DNA from: Firm-04 sp045596625
Lineage (GTDB): Bacteria > Bacillota > Clostridia > Oscillospirales > Ruminococcaceae
Reading direction: 5' to 3'
Length of the DNA stretch: 59,579 bases
Assembly: GCA_045596625.1 (NCBI GenBank)
Contig: JAZOCU010000038.1
Span: 1-59,579 of the forward strand
Positions within the stretch are counted from its first letter, which is position 1. Each line of letters begins with the position of its first letter. Under the pieces are notes generated by a model that saw only the letters and a program-made list of their open reading frames with translations, searched no databases and was not told the origin of the DNA. Shown here one piece after another: positions 52,886 through 59,579 of the stretch. A program made the position numbers and the translations under genes.

Positions 52886-52964
52886 GAAATTCATCCTTTC
52901 GGTGATATGGTAGATAGCAATCCGATAACAGATTGGAAATTAACATCATAAAGATACTTATTTT

Positions 52965-52993
52965 ATTATAACAAATTCCGTTTTGAAAATCAA
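52965..52993 (-). promoter_or_regulatory. Sigma-A promoter of glmU-pth-mfd
   Basis: On minus: -35 TTGATT (52988-52993), 17-base spacer ending TTTGT, -10 TATAAT (52965-52970). Confidence 0.78.
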
Positions 52994-53010
52994 GAGGAAT
53001 TTTGCAGCAC

Positions 53011-53039
53011 TTGCAACTCCCGGAAAAATATGGTATACT
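53011..53039 (+). promoter_or_regulatory. Sigma-A promoter of the PHP phosphatase gene
   Basis: -35 TTGCAA (53011-53016), 17-base spacer ending TATGG, -10 TATACT (53034-53039). It is divergent from the glmU promoter. Confidence 0.78.
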
Positions 53040-53144
53040 ATATTGTCGTAAGAAGTATGTTATATGATTGGCATCTGCTGCGCTTGATCATGGCAGCGGC
53101 AGTTCTCTCTTCAACAGAAAAAAGCAAATTGAGGTGGAAATCAA

Positions 53145-53972
53145 ATGATCATGGATCTACATACCCACACGCATCATTCGCCCGATGCACAGGATACGAT
53201 TGCAGAACGTGTGGAAAAGGCAAATTCGCTGGGGCTTCGCATTATGGCTATTACCGATCACTGTGAGCTGAATCACTATTATCCTGCAGAGTATTATGGT
53301 GAAACGCCAAGCTCCAGAGTGATGCATAACGGCAAACAGACCTTTGAAGACTCTGTGGAAGAAACGCTTGCCATGCAGTCACGGTGCGGTGAACTGCTGC
53401 TGCTTTGCGGTACAGAGTTGGGGCAGATTCCGCAGGAGCCGATGATCGCCAAGACACTCTATGAAGATCCGCGGATCGATCTTGTCATTGGTTCGATCCA
53501 TGAATTGCCCGGCATGGAGGATTTTTATTTTTTGGATTATTCTTCCCTCTGCATCCGTGATCTGATTACACAGTATTTCGATGAAGTGCTGCGAGTGGCA
53601 CAATCGGATTATTATGATATTCTGGCACATCTGACCTATGGTCTGCGCTATCTGCCCGATCGTGCCGGCTATGATCTGACACCGCATCTGCCTGTGATCA
53701 AGGAGATTTTTCGTACTGTGATCGCCAAGGATAAGGCACTGGAATTCAACGGTTCGGGATGGAAGGCAGAGCCGCAGTATACCGATCCTGACTTGTTTTT
53801 GCTCCGCCGATATCGGGAAATGGGCGGAAAGCGGATTACGCTCAGTACCGATACGCACGCCAAGGAGTATCTTGCCTATGGTATGAATGATCTGGAGCAG
53901 CTTGCAAGAGATCTGGACTTTACGCATATCACCTATTATCAGAAGCATAAGCCTATTGAGATTCCGTTGTAA
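53145..53972 (+). CDS. PHP-family histidinol-phosphatase-like phosphatase
   Basis: A 275-residue PHP protein of the HisJ/HisK type. Metal-binding motifs: MDLHTHTHHSPDA near residue 3-15, ITDHCELN near 43, a histidine in GSIHEL near 118, LAHLTYG near 162, and STDTHAKEYL near 240. The family hydrolyses L-histidinol phosphate in histidine synthesis, but many members act on other sugar or amino alcohol phosphates, and no his gene is nearby. It is monocistronic with its own promoter and terminator. The ATG at 53145 follows GAGGTGG. Confidence 0.85.
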   Translation: MIMDLHTHTHHSPDAQDTIAERVEKANSLGLRIMAITDHCELNHYYPAEYYGETPSSRVMHNGKQTFEDSVEETLAMQSRCGELLLLCGTELGQIPQEPMIAKTLYEDPRIDLVIGSIHELPGMEDFYFLDYSSLCIRDLITQYFDEVLRVAQSDYYDILAHLTYGLRYLPDRAGYDLTPHLPVIKEIFRTVIAKDKALEFNGSGWKAEPQYTDPDLFLLRRYREMGGKRITLSTDTHAKEYLAYGMNDLEQLARDLDFTHITYYQKHKPIEIPL

Positions 53973-53990
53973 GAAAATCAACAGAAAGGA

Positions 53991-54026
53991 AAAACGACCT
54001 GAGTATTCACTCAGGTCGTTTTTTGT
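53991..54026. terminator. Bidirectional terminator between the PHP phosphatase and GH26 genes
   Basis: AAAACGACCTGAGT (53991-54004), loop ATTC, ACTCAGGTCGTTTT (54009-54022), then TT. It serves both convergent genes. Confidence 0.88.
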
Positions 54027-55618
54027 CATTGCAGTGGATACTCCCATAAGCAGGGGAGATCATCCAGAGAAAGCGTATGTTCGCTTTGATAGACTTTTTT
54101 CCACATGGAAAATTCAGTATATCGCTCAGAGGCACGATATTGTTCATGAATATACTCACCGCCCCAAGTGCAGAACCAGCTCCACATGGCGTGATCCCGT
54201 ACCAACAGATCGGGATCCGGCATACATCCGTTTTCGGTGAGAGCAATGAGCTTGTTTTCGTTGCTCCATGTTGTCAGTTCAGCGAAGGTGCTGCTCTGGG
54301 AAGTGTAGGTATGCGTTGGCGGATAGAGATCCATGCCGATGATATCGACAGTATCGTCACCGGGATACCATGCCTTATCCTGTCCGTTCCATACCCAGAT
54401 CAGATTATTCAGGCCATGCTTATTGGTGAATGCAGCATAGATTTGATTCCACAGCCAGAGATAGGATTCCGGCTTACAGTTGCCCCACCAGAACCAGCCG
54501 CCCGATGCCTCATGAAGCGGCCGCCAGAGAACAGGCACGTCGGCTTCCTGCAGAGGCTTCATGGCTTCGGCAACTGCATCAATATCCGAAAGCAGCAATT
54601 CTTTTCCGACAGTATCAGTACCCTCTGCGATGGCATCCAGATCCAATGTGCAGTGCTCGGTATAAAATCCGGAATACCATGGATGCTCAGCATTATTGAT
54701 AAGATATGGCTTTGGTGCATTCCAGTGCCAGCACATGGTAATGATACCGCCCTTATTGCAATAGAAATCAATGGCATAATCCACTGCCTTGCCGGTACCG
54801 CCGAACTCCACACGAGATGGCGTATAATCGATCATATCCAAGCCCAGCATCGCAGGATATTCACCGGTCTGATCATGGATCAGGGTCATTTCTTTTCCGA
54901 ATTTTCCGCTGTCACAGTATTGTCCTGTGATCGTATATTTTCCATAGCAATCCAGAAGAAACTGATACAGTCGCTTTGCATGATCCGATGCATTGGGATT
55001 GGAAAGCGCAGCAGTGACCTGATAGACATCGGCAGAGATGGGATTGCCGGGCGTTACTGTCAGTTGATCCACGAAATAATACCCCCATTCGGTGCCGGCA
55101 GCGATTTCGTTGACTCCCGCTTCCAGATAAATTCCGGCGACCGAGCTTTGCGAAAAGCTGGTGCCCATTTCGGTTACGATCGTACCGACAGACGTGCCGT
55201 TGACAATAGCAGGATTCTGCTTGGCGGTTTCCGCAAAGCCTGCACAGGTCTGAAAAGTCAGATCATACACACCCGAAACCGGTATTTCCACTTCAAATAT
55301 GACTTGATCTTCGGGGCTTGTGAAATTGCCCACATAGCTCTGACCGGAATAGCCTGGGAATTCTACATTCATGACAGCAACCTGTCCTGTGCATTTTGCA
55401 TCCTCAGCTTCGCCGCACCAGAAAAAGTCATCGGGGATCGCTTCCGGTGTTTCCAAAGATCGGTTCAGATCTAACTCTGTATTGAATTCTTTTCGTGCTG
55501 TTGCATCCTGAAAGCTTGTGATGTCATAGGCATCCTTTGTGTTATTGCTGCAGGCAGTTACAGAAATCAGCATACAGCAGGATGAAAGGCAAATTGCAGC
55601 AAATCGTTTTTTCAGCAT
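54026..55618 (-). CDS. GH26 beta-mannanase lipoprotein with an N-terminal binding-type domain
   Basis: A 530-residue lipoprotein (lipobox VTAC, Cys23), so it would be tethered to the outer face of the membrane. A beta-sandwich domain (about 55-205), resembling CBM35-type modules (AEDAKCTGQVAVMN, VSGVYDLTFQTCAGF), is followed by a GH26 catalytic domain with WHWNAPKPYL, the acid/base glutamate in RPLHEASGGWFWWGN near residue 370, and the nucleophile glutamate in LIALTENGCMPD near 461. It would cleave beta-1,4-mannan at the cell surface. It has no dockerin although a dockerin-bearing protein lies nearby. The ATG at 55618 is preferred to GTG at 55624. Confidence 0.88.
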   Translation of the reverse strand: MLKKRFAAICLSSCCMLISVTACSNNTKDAYDITSFQDATARKEFNTELDLNRSLETPEAIPDDFFWCGEAEDAKCTGQVAVMNVEFPGYSGQSYVGNFTSPEDQVIFEVEIPVSGVYDLTFQTCAGFAETAKQNPAIVNGTSVGTIVTEMGTSFSQSSVAGIYLEAGVNEIAAGTEWGYYFVDQLTVTPGNPISADVYQVTAALSNPNASDHAKRLYQFLLDCYGKYTITGQYCDSGKFGKEMTLIHDQTGEYPAMLGLDMIDYTPSRVEFGGTGKAVDYAIDFYCNKGGIITMCWHWNAPKPYLINNAEHPWYSGFYTEHCTLDLDAIAEGTDTVGKELLLSDIDAVAEAMKPLQEADVPVLWRPLHEASGGWFWWGNCKPESYLWLWNQIYAAFTNKHGLNNLIWVWNGQDKAWYPGDDTVDIIGMDLYPPTHTYTSQSSTFAELTTWSNENKLIALTENGCMPDPDLLVRDHAMWSWFCTWGGEYIHEQYRASERYTEFSMWKKVYQSEHTLSLDDLPCLWEYPLQ

Positions 55619-55648
55619 AATCACAATTGCTCCTTTATTGAGTGATCA

Positions 55649-56089
55649 TCAGCGAGGCTTTTTAGGACGATAGCTTGCAAAATCGAATTTTACGAGAGAA
55701 TGGATCAGCTCCAAAATATCGGTGGTATCAATGGTAACAGCCGATGCGGTTTCTTCATCAAGCTGCAAAAGGAAGTCAGCAGGGTAGCGCGCTTCAATGT
55801 AGTATCGGTTGATGGATACGGAAGCCTGCATCCATTTTTGGAAGCTTTCGTCCTCTTGGATCGCCTGCTTGCAAAGCCACGGCAGGTTGTGGCCATCGTA
55901 AAGACGATTGCGTTTCCAGAGCAGATAGCCCTTTAGCCCCTTTTCGATACATTGCTGACAATGAAATGCAACAATGTTATAGCAAGTTGGATCCTCCAGC
56001 AGCTGTTTAGCCGCACGCAGATCAATGGTAGCATAATAAAGCCAATCGAAATATCGACGGCTGTCAGAATTACGATATCCTCTAGCCAT
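55649..56089 (-). CDS. HEPN-domain protein (predicted toxin of a HEPN/MNT pair)
   Basis: A 146-residue all-alpha HEPN protein. HEPN proteins are often endoribonucleases paired with MNT antitoxins. The family pattern is visible: YYATIDLRAAKQLLED, AFHCQQCIEKGLKGYLLW (about 41-58), then RLYDGHNLPWL, where Arg62 and His67 give the Rx4-6H motif expected for RNase activity. The C-terminal ARYPADFLLQ segment is also typical. Its ATG lies in the end of the MNT-like gene (eight-base overlap), so the two are translationally coupled. GH26 follows 30 bases later. Confidence 0.82.
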   Translation of the reverse strand: MARGYRNSDSRRYFDWLYYATIDLRAAKQLLEDPTCYNIVAFHCQQCIEKGLKGYLLWKRNRLYDGHNLPWLCKQAIQEDESFQKWMQASVSINRYYIEARYPADFLLQLDEETASAVTIDTTDILELIHSLVKFDFASYRPKKPR

Positions 56090-56390
56090 ACAGCACACTT
56101 CCAGTCTGCTTGATCGACCAAGCGAAAGTGCGGGGATCCTCAGTAAGCGTATCCCATTCGGATTGCTTATACAGCACCAAATCATAGGGATATTCGCAAT
56201 CTACGGCAGTATAGAGGAAGCATTCCAGCTCAGAGATATTTTGTGTATCATCCGAAACAACCAAAGCCAGCTTAAAGCTGATCAGTTCCTGGGTACCGTG
56301 ATTGATTTTTTGACTGATGAGATAGATCATCAGCGGCTTGCCGAGCACAGCAATGGTGTCAGCAGTCTGTTGAATCTCCGGATATTCCAT
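56082..56390 (-). CDS. MNT-like nucleotidyltransferase-fold protein lacking the catalytic motif
   Basis: A 102-residue partner of the HEPN gene. The C-terminal part matches MNT antitoxins well (YPYDLVLYKQSEW, DPRTFAWSIKQTGSVLYG). In active MNTs the middle reads roughly GSxARG followed by SDxDL. Here the matching region is YLISQKINHG (23-32) followed by SFKLALVV (38-45). The glycine-serine pair and both metal-binding aspartates are missing, so it should not adenylate its partner and may neutralise it only by binding. It has a strong AAAGGAGG site 20 bases after the fumarase gene. The fold assignment is by pattern and less sure than the HEPN call. Confidence 0.72.
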   Translation of the reverse strand: MEYPEIQQTADTIAVLGKPLMIYLISQKINHGTQELISFKLALVVSDDTQNISELECFLYTAVDCEYPYDLVLYKQSEWDTLTEDPRTFAWSIKQTGSVLYG

Positions 56391-56410
56391 AAGAAAACGC
56401 CTCCTTTGGT

Positions 56411-57253
56411 TTACAAAATACAGCTTGCATGGCGGGTGACATGGCAGCCGACATTGACGGAAACAGGCAATCCGGCAATGTGTGTGGCACCTTCTTCGAT
56501 ATTGACAGCCAATGCGGTTACGGTACCGCCAAACCCTTGCGGCCCGATACCCAGTTGATTGATGGCATCCAGCATTCTTTGTTCCAATTCGGCATAAAGC
56601 GGCTTTTCATTGCGCTTTGCCACATCACGGCAGAGTGCTTTTTTGGCAAGATAAGCACATTGTTCAAAGTCACCGCCGATGCCAACGCCCACAACGATCG
56701 GCGGACAAGGATTGCTTCCGGCATTTTTGATGGTGTCGGTGACGAATGCAATGATATCTTCGGCAGAAGCTGCCGGTGTCAGCATTTTGAGGGCACTCAT
56801 ATTTTCGCTGCCAAAGCCTTTCGGGCAGACATCAATTTGAATTTGATCTCCCGGCACGATATCCAGATGTAAAACAGCAGGCGTATTGTTGGCGGTATTT
56901 ACACGTTCCAACGGATCTGCAACAACAGAGCAGCGCAGATAGCCATCGAGATAGCCGGCAGCAACACCCTTATTGACAGCATCCCGCAAAGCACCGCCGA
57001 TCAGATGGACCTCCTGACCGATGCGCATGAAGATCACTGCCATACCGGTATCCTGACAAATCGGCAGCCCGGTTTCACGGGCAGCATCCAGATTGGCGCA
57101 TAAATCATCAAAAACACTTTGACCGGCAGGTGATTGCTCTTTTTCTTTTCCACAGCGGATACAATGTTCCAACGATTGGGGCAGTACCGCATTGGCTTCA
57201 ATACAAAGCCGGCGGACAGCAGCAGTGATCTCATCTACATGGATCTCTCTCAT
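56411..57253 (-). CDS. Class I (Fe-S) fumarate hydratase / tartrate dehydratase alpha subunit
   Basis: A 280-residue alpha subunit of a two-subunit [4Fe-4S] hydro-lyase, which interconverts fumarate and malate or dehydrates tartrate. The three cluster cysteines are visible: CQDTG (Cys66), NPCPP (Cys183), and GCHVTRH near the C-terminus; GFGSENMSALKML and GVGIGGDFEQC are further family marks. The start overlaps the previous gene's stop (ATGA). The beta subunit, normally directly downstream, is not here; MNT and HEPN genes occupy that position. Fumarase is the likelier activity in Clostridia. Confidence 0.9.
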   Translation of the reverse strand: MREIHVDEITAAVRRLCIEANAVLPQSLEHCIRCGKEKEQSPAGQSVFDDLCANLDAARETGLPICQDTGMAVIFMRIGQEVHLIGGALRDAVNKGVAAGYLDGYLRCSVVADPLERVNTANNTPAVLHLDIVPGDQIQIDVCPKGFGSENMSALKMLTPAASAEDIIAFVTDTIKNAGSNPCPPIVVGVGIGGDFEQCAYLAKKALCRDVAKRNEKPLYAELEQRMLDAINQLGIGPQGFGGTVTALAVNIEEGATHIAGLPVSVNVGCHVTRHASCIL

Positions 57254-58437
57254 AGCGGTTCTCCTTTTCGGCTGACGATAGTTCCTTGTATCATGACCCA
57301 TTCGGGTTCGGATTCCAAAGCAAGGGGATCGGCGTTGGAAGCATAAAGCTGAAGATCGGCATCCAAGCCAACAGCGATGCTGCCGACACGATCATGGATC
57401 CCCGCGATTTCAGCGGCCCGTGCGGTCACCGAGCGCAATGCCTCATAGCTTGACAGACCGCCTTTTTTCGCAATGGCAGCAGAAAGCGGCAGATATTGAA
57501 TCGGCATCTCCGGATGATCGGTGCAGATGGCAACGGAAACACCTGCCGATAACAGTACTGCAGGATTGCTGCGAGAGAGCATCTGCATTTCCGGCTTGCA
57601 GCGATTGCAGAGCAAAGGGCCAACAATGACCGGAATGTTTTCTTCGGCCAGATATTCGACGATCCGATATCCTTCTGTTGCATGGATCAGCACCAATGAA
57701 AGCTGGAATTCTTTTGCGATCCGGATTGCAGTTGCCATATCATCTGCCCGATGGCAATGGAAGAAAGCGATTTGTTCGCCTCGCAGCAGCGGCAGCAGCG
57801 CTTCGGATTTCATATCCGGTTCGGGTGCAGAAAGCTCATTATCTTGTTCTGAGGCACGCAGATCAGAGAGATAGCGCTTGGCTTTCCATAAGCCTTCCCG
57901 AATCAGTGCAGCAGTCGCCATACGGGTGATAGGCATTTCATCGCGGCTGTCATATACAGTTTTGGGGTTTTCTCCCAGCGCAAATTTGATTCCCACAGTG
58001 CGTATGCTCATTTGATCCACACAGCAGCCAACCGTTTTGATGGCAACAATGGATCCACCGGCGGCATTGGCACTACCTGGACTGCTTAATACTGTTGTAA
58101 TACCTCTGCTGCGGGCATCGGCAAAGCAGGCATCAAAAGGATTGATGCCATCAATCGCTCGCAGATGTGGTGTGAAGGGATCGGTTGCTTCATTGCAGTC
58201 ATCGCCTTCAAAATCGACACCATCCTCAATAATACCGAGATGGCAATGTGCATCAATAAAGCCGGGCAGCAGCAAACCGCCCTGTGCATCCAGATCATCG
58301 GGCTGAGGATCTTCGCAGTCTCCTGTGCCGATTTCCGTGATGATACCGTGTTCGATGCGGATCCAGCCGAAAAAAGGCTCTGCATTTTCAGGATCGGTTG
58401 CTGTCATAGGCAACAGCTTGGCATGATAGATTCGCAT
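57250..58437 (-). CDS. Amidohydrolase-family protein (imidazolonepropionase-like)
   Basis: A 395-residue metal-dependent hydrolase of the amidohydrolase superfamily. The N-terminal beta domain is followed by the metal motif GFIDAHCHLG (HxH near residue 63), a histidine in AFFHCHRADD near 225, LVLIHATEGY near 250, and the metal aspartate in AICTDHPEMPIQYLP near 308. A C-terminal strand region (GSIAVGLDADLQLYASN) matches adenine-deaminase and imidazolonepropionase-type enzymes. The substrate is not predictable. It heads the run amidohydrolase-fumarase alpha-MNT-HEPN-GH26 from the promoter at 58471-58499. Confidence 0.85.
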   Translation of the reverse strand: MRIYHAKLLPMTATDPENAEPFFGWIRIEHGIITEIGTGDCEDPQPDDLDAQGGLLLPGFIDAHCHLGIIEDGVDFEGDDCNEATDPFTPHLRAIDGINPFDACFADARSRGITTVLSSPGSANAAGGSIVAIKTVGCCVDQMSIRTVGIKFALGENPKTVYDSRDEMPITRMATAALIREGLWKAKRYLSDLRASEQDNELSAPEPDMKSEALLPLLRGEQIAFFHCHRADDMATAIRIAKEFQLSLVLIHATEGYRIVEYLAEENIPVIVGPLLCNRCKPEMQMLSRSNPAVLLSAGVSVAICTDHPEMPIQYLPLSAAIAKKGGLSSYEALRSVTARAAEIAGIHDRVGSIAVGLDADLQLYASNADPLALESEPEWVMIQGTIVSRKGEPL

Positions 58438-58470
58438 GATATCTGCTCCTTGTTATAAATACATATTTTC

Positions 58471-58499
58471 AGTATACCATAAAACTGCAAAAAAGACAA
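58471..58499 (-). promoter_or_regulatory. Sigma-A promoter of the amidohydrolase run
   Basis: On minus: -35 TTGTCT (58494-58499), 17-base spacer ending TATGG, -10 TATACT (58471-58476). Confidence 0.75.
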
Positions 58500-58527
58500 C
58501 AGGTTTTCTGCCTTTTTTCCTCATATA

Positions 58528-58571
58528 AAAAAGAACGGCACGTCGTTCTCATGCAAGAGAAAACGTGCCGA
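58528..58571 (-). terminator. Intrinsic terminator of the scaffoldin-like gene
   Basis: ACGGCACGT pairs with ACGTGCCG around an inner GTTCTC/GAGAA stem; on minus it is followed by TTCTTTTTTAT. Confidence 0.85.
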
Positions 58572-58589
58572 ACTTGATGATGAAAAAGA

Positions 58590-59579
58590 TTACGGAGCAT
58601 CGGGAGCCAGCGGATTGCCGGTCAGTTCAAACCAAGAGGCCACACGGCCGGTCAGAGAAGCTGCATAGTACTGCAGGATCGCCATAGCATCATTGACAGT
58701 ATTTTTTCCGTCACCGGTAACATCAGCAATCAGACGCTGATCCTCGGGAAGGAAATCGGAGCCAACCAATTGTGCAGCATATTCGCGCAGAGCCAGCATT
58801 GCATCTTCGACATCCACTCTTCCGCTCTTGTTGATATCACCGAACAGACCGATACGGATTGCACAGGAATATTCTATGCCTTCATGTGTAGCGGTGATCG
58901 TACAGCTGCCATCGCCCACTGACGTAACCAGACCGTTCTGATCGACAGTTGCAACAGTTTCATCACTGCTGCTCCATTCAACAGAACCAAAGGTGTTAAA
59001 CAGGGTAAGATTCAGAAGCTCATTGGCGCCGGAGAAGATATAATTGGTATAGTTGAGTGCGACTGCACCCTCTTCTACTACGGTAATGGAACCGTCAACA
59101 AAACGAACATCCAAAGCGATACCGTCTCTGTTGATGATCTCGGTGAAGGTATCATCATCATAGCGTTCACAGACACCCACAGAATAGCTGGTGCCGATTT
59201 TGGCATCATCGGGGATGGTGAAGAGCAGATTCAGATAGCAGGCACCGTCATCAGCAATCAGGTCAGTGCCGTTGGAGGTAGCCCAAGTGACTGCCATGGG
59301 AATACCGGTTGCATTGGTCGTCATGCTCAGACGATAGGCAAGACCATTTTTGATGTCAACAGGAGTCAATGCGGAATCATAATCAATGTAGAACATAGTG
59401 CCGGCAGTACCGGTATCACCATAGATAATAATCGGAACGACTACGGTTTCACCGGGAGCACCGCAGACATTGCCGAATACATAGTAATGCCCCTCATCAA
59501 ACAGCTGATAGGAGTCCTCCCATACTGTATCGGTGCCTGAGGTTGTGGTCGTAGTGGAAGTAGTGGAAGTAGTGGAAGT
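58590..59579 (-). CDS. Scaffoldin-like protein: linker, cohesin-like domain, Ig-like domain, dockerin (5' end off the edge)
   Basis: The frame is open through the right edge, giving 329 residues of a longer protein. It begins in a Thr/Ser linker (9-base repeat), then a cohesin-like domain of about 140 residues (GAPGETVVVPIIIY, FYIDYDSALTP, LLFTIPDDAKIGTSYSV, DGSITV), a Big_2 Ig-like domain (VEWSSSDETVATVDQNG), and a type I dockerin with two calcium loops: FGDINKSGRVDVEDAMLAL and VTGDGKNTVNDAMAIL. A cohesin plus a dockerin in one chain defines an adaptor or primary scaffoldin of a cellulosome. The dockerin is clear; the cohesin call rests on pattern and order only. Confidence 0.82.
   Translation of the reverse strand, partial: TSTTSTTSTTTTTSGTDTVWEDSYQLFDEGHYYVFGNVCGAPGETVVVPIIIYGDTGTAGTMFYIDYDSALTPVDIKNGLAYRLSMTTNATGIPMAVTWATSNGTDLIADDGACYLNLLFTIPDDAKIGTSYSVGVCERYDDDTFTEIINRDGIALDVRFVDGSITVVEEGAVALNYTNYIFSGANELLNLTLFNTFGSVEWSSSDETVATVDQNGLVTSVGDGSCTITATHEGIEYSCAIRIGLFGDINKSGRVDVEDAMLALREYAAQLVGSDFLPEDQRLIADVTGDGKNTVNDAMAILQYYAASLTGRVASWFELTGNPLAPDAP

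Noticed and set aside
1..59579. tRNA, rRNA, CRISPR arrays, transposases, phage genes
   Set aside because: None was found on reading both strands; a tool-based scan (tRNAscan-SE, CRISPR finder) would be the proper test.

Overview
The window is chromosomal DNA from a low-to-mid GC Firmicute. Gene order (hprK-PHP-murB-rapZ, rimP-nusA-ylxR-ylxQ-infB-rbfA, glmU-pth-mfd, cdaA-cdaR), B. subtilis-like sigma-A promoters with a TG step before the -10, and a class A RNase P RNA all fit Clostridia. A split transketolase, glycoside hydrolases (GH43, GH26) and a protein at the right edge with a cohesin-like domain, an Ig-like domain and a dockerin point to a fibre-degrading Oscillospiraceae member, probably a Ruminococcus of the R. 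champanellensis / R. flavefaciens type. That name is an inference. No phage, insertion sequence, CRISPR array, rRNA or tRNA was seen.

Layout. 1-3.7 kb (minus): dnaE (cut by the edge), a HAD phosphatase and whiA, divergent from hprK-PHP-murB-rapZ (3.8-7.5 kb). 7.8-9.2 kb: an orphan sugar-type solute-binding lipoprotein. 9.3-18.1 kb: the translation operon rimP-nusA-rnpM(ylxR)-ylxQ-infB-small acidic protein-rbfA-nrnA-truB-ribF, with a terminator-like hairpin in its leader. 18.2-23.6 kb: a Gld-type ABC system. 23.7-31.4 kb: two metallophosphoesterases, YbaK, an intracellular GH43, a catalytically degenerate penicillin-binding-protein homologue, MscS, rnpB and a lipoprotein. 31.7-36.7 kb: a MinD-like ATPase, a methylglyoxal-synthase homologue that has lost catalytic residues, hisS, PBP2 and an ArsC/Spx-like protein. 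37-41.2 kb: an SPFH protein, an intact DacF-type carboxypeptidase and split transketolase. 41.2-45.5 kb: cdaA-cdaR (minus) divergent from an acyl-CoA-ligase-like enzyme. 45.6-47.2 kb: two surface proteins sharing an unnamed beta-rich domain. 47.3-52.9 kb: glmU-pth-mfd. 53.1-59.6 kb: a PHP phosphatase (+), then, on minus, a possible operon of amidohydrolase, fumarase alpha, degenerate MNT, HEPN and GH26 mannanase, preceded by the scaffoldin-like gene.

How it fits together. Much of the window is core housekeeping: envelope synthesis (murB, glmU, PBP2, DacF, cdaA-cdaR), carbon-catabolite signalling (hprK), and translation and RNA metabolism. Woven in is a polysaccharide-use theme: scaffoldin-like protein, lipid-anchored GH26, cytoplasmic GH43, solute-binding protein, surface binding-type proteins and transketolase for pentoses. 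The most unusual features are four apparent losses or rearrangements of function inside otherwise conserved families: a pseudo-DacF, a pseudo-methylglyoxal synthase beside a MinD lacking its membrane helix, a nucleotidyltransferase-fold antitoxin partner without its catalytic motif, and a fumarase alpha subunit without an adjacent beta subunit.
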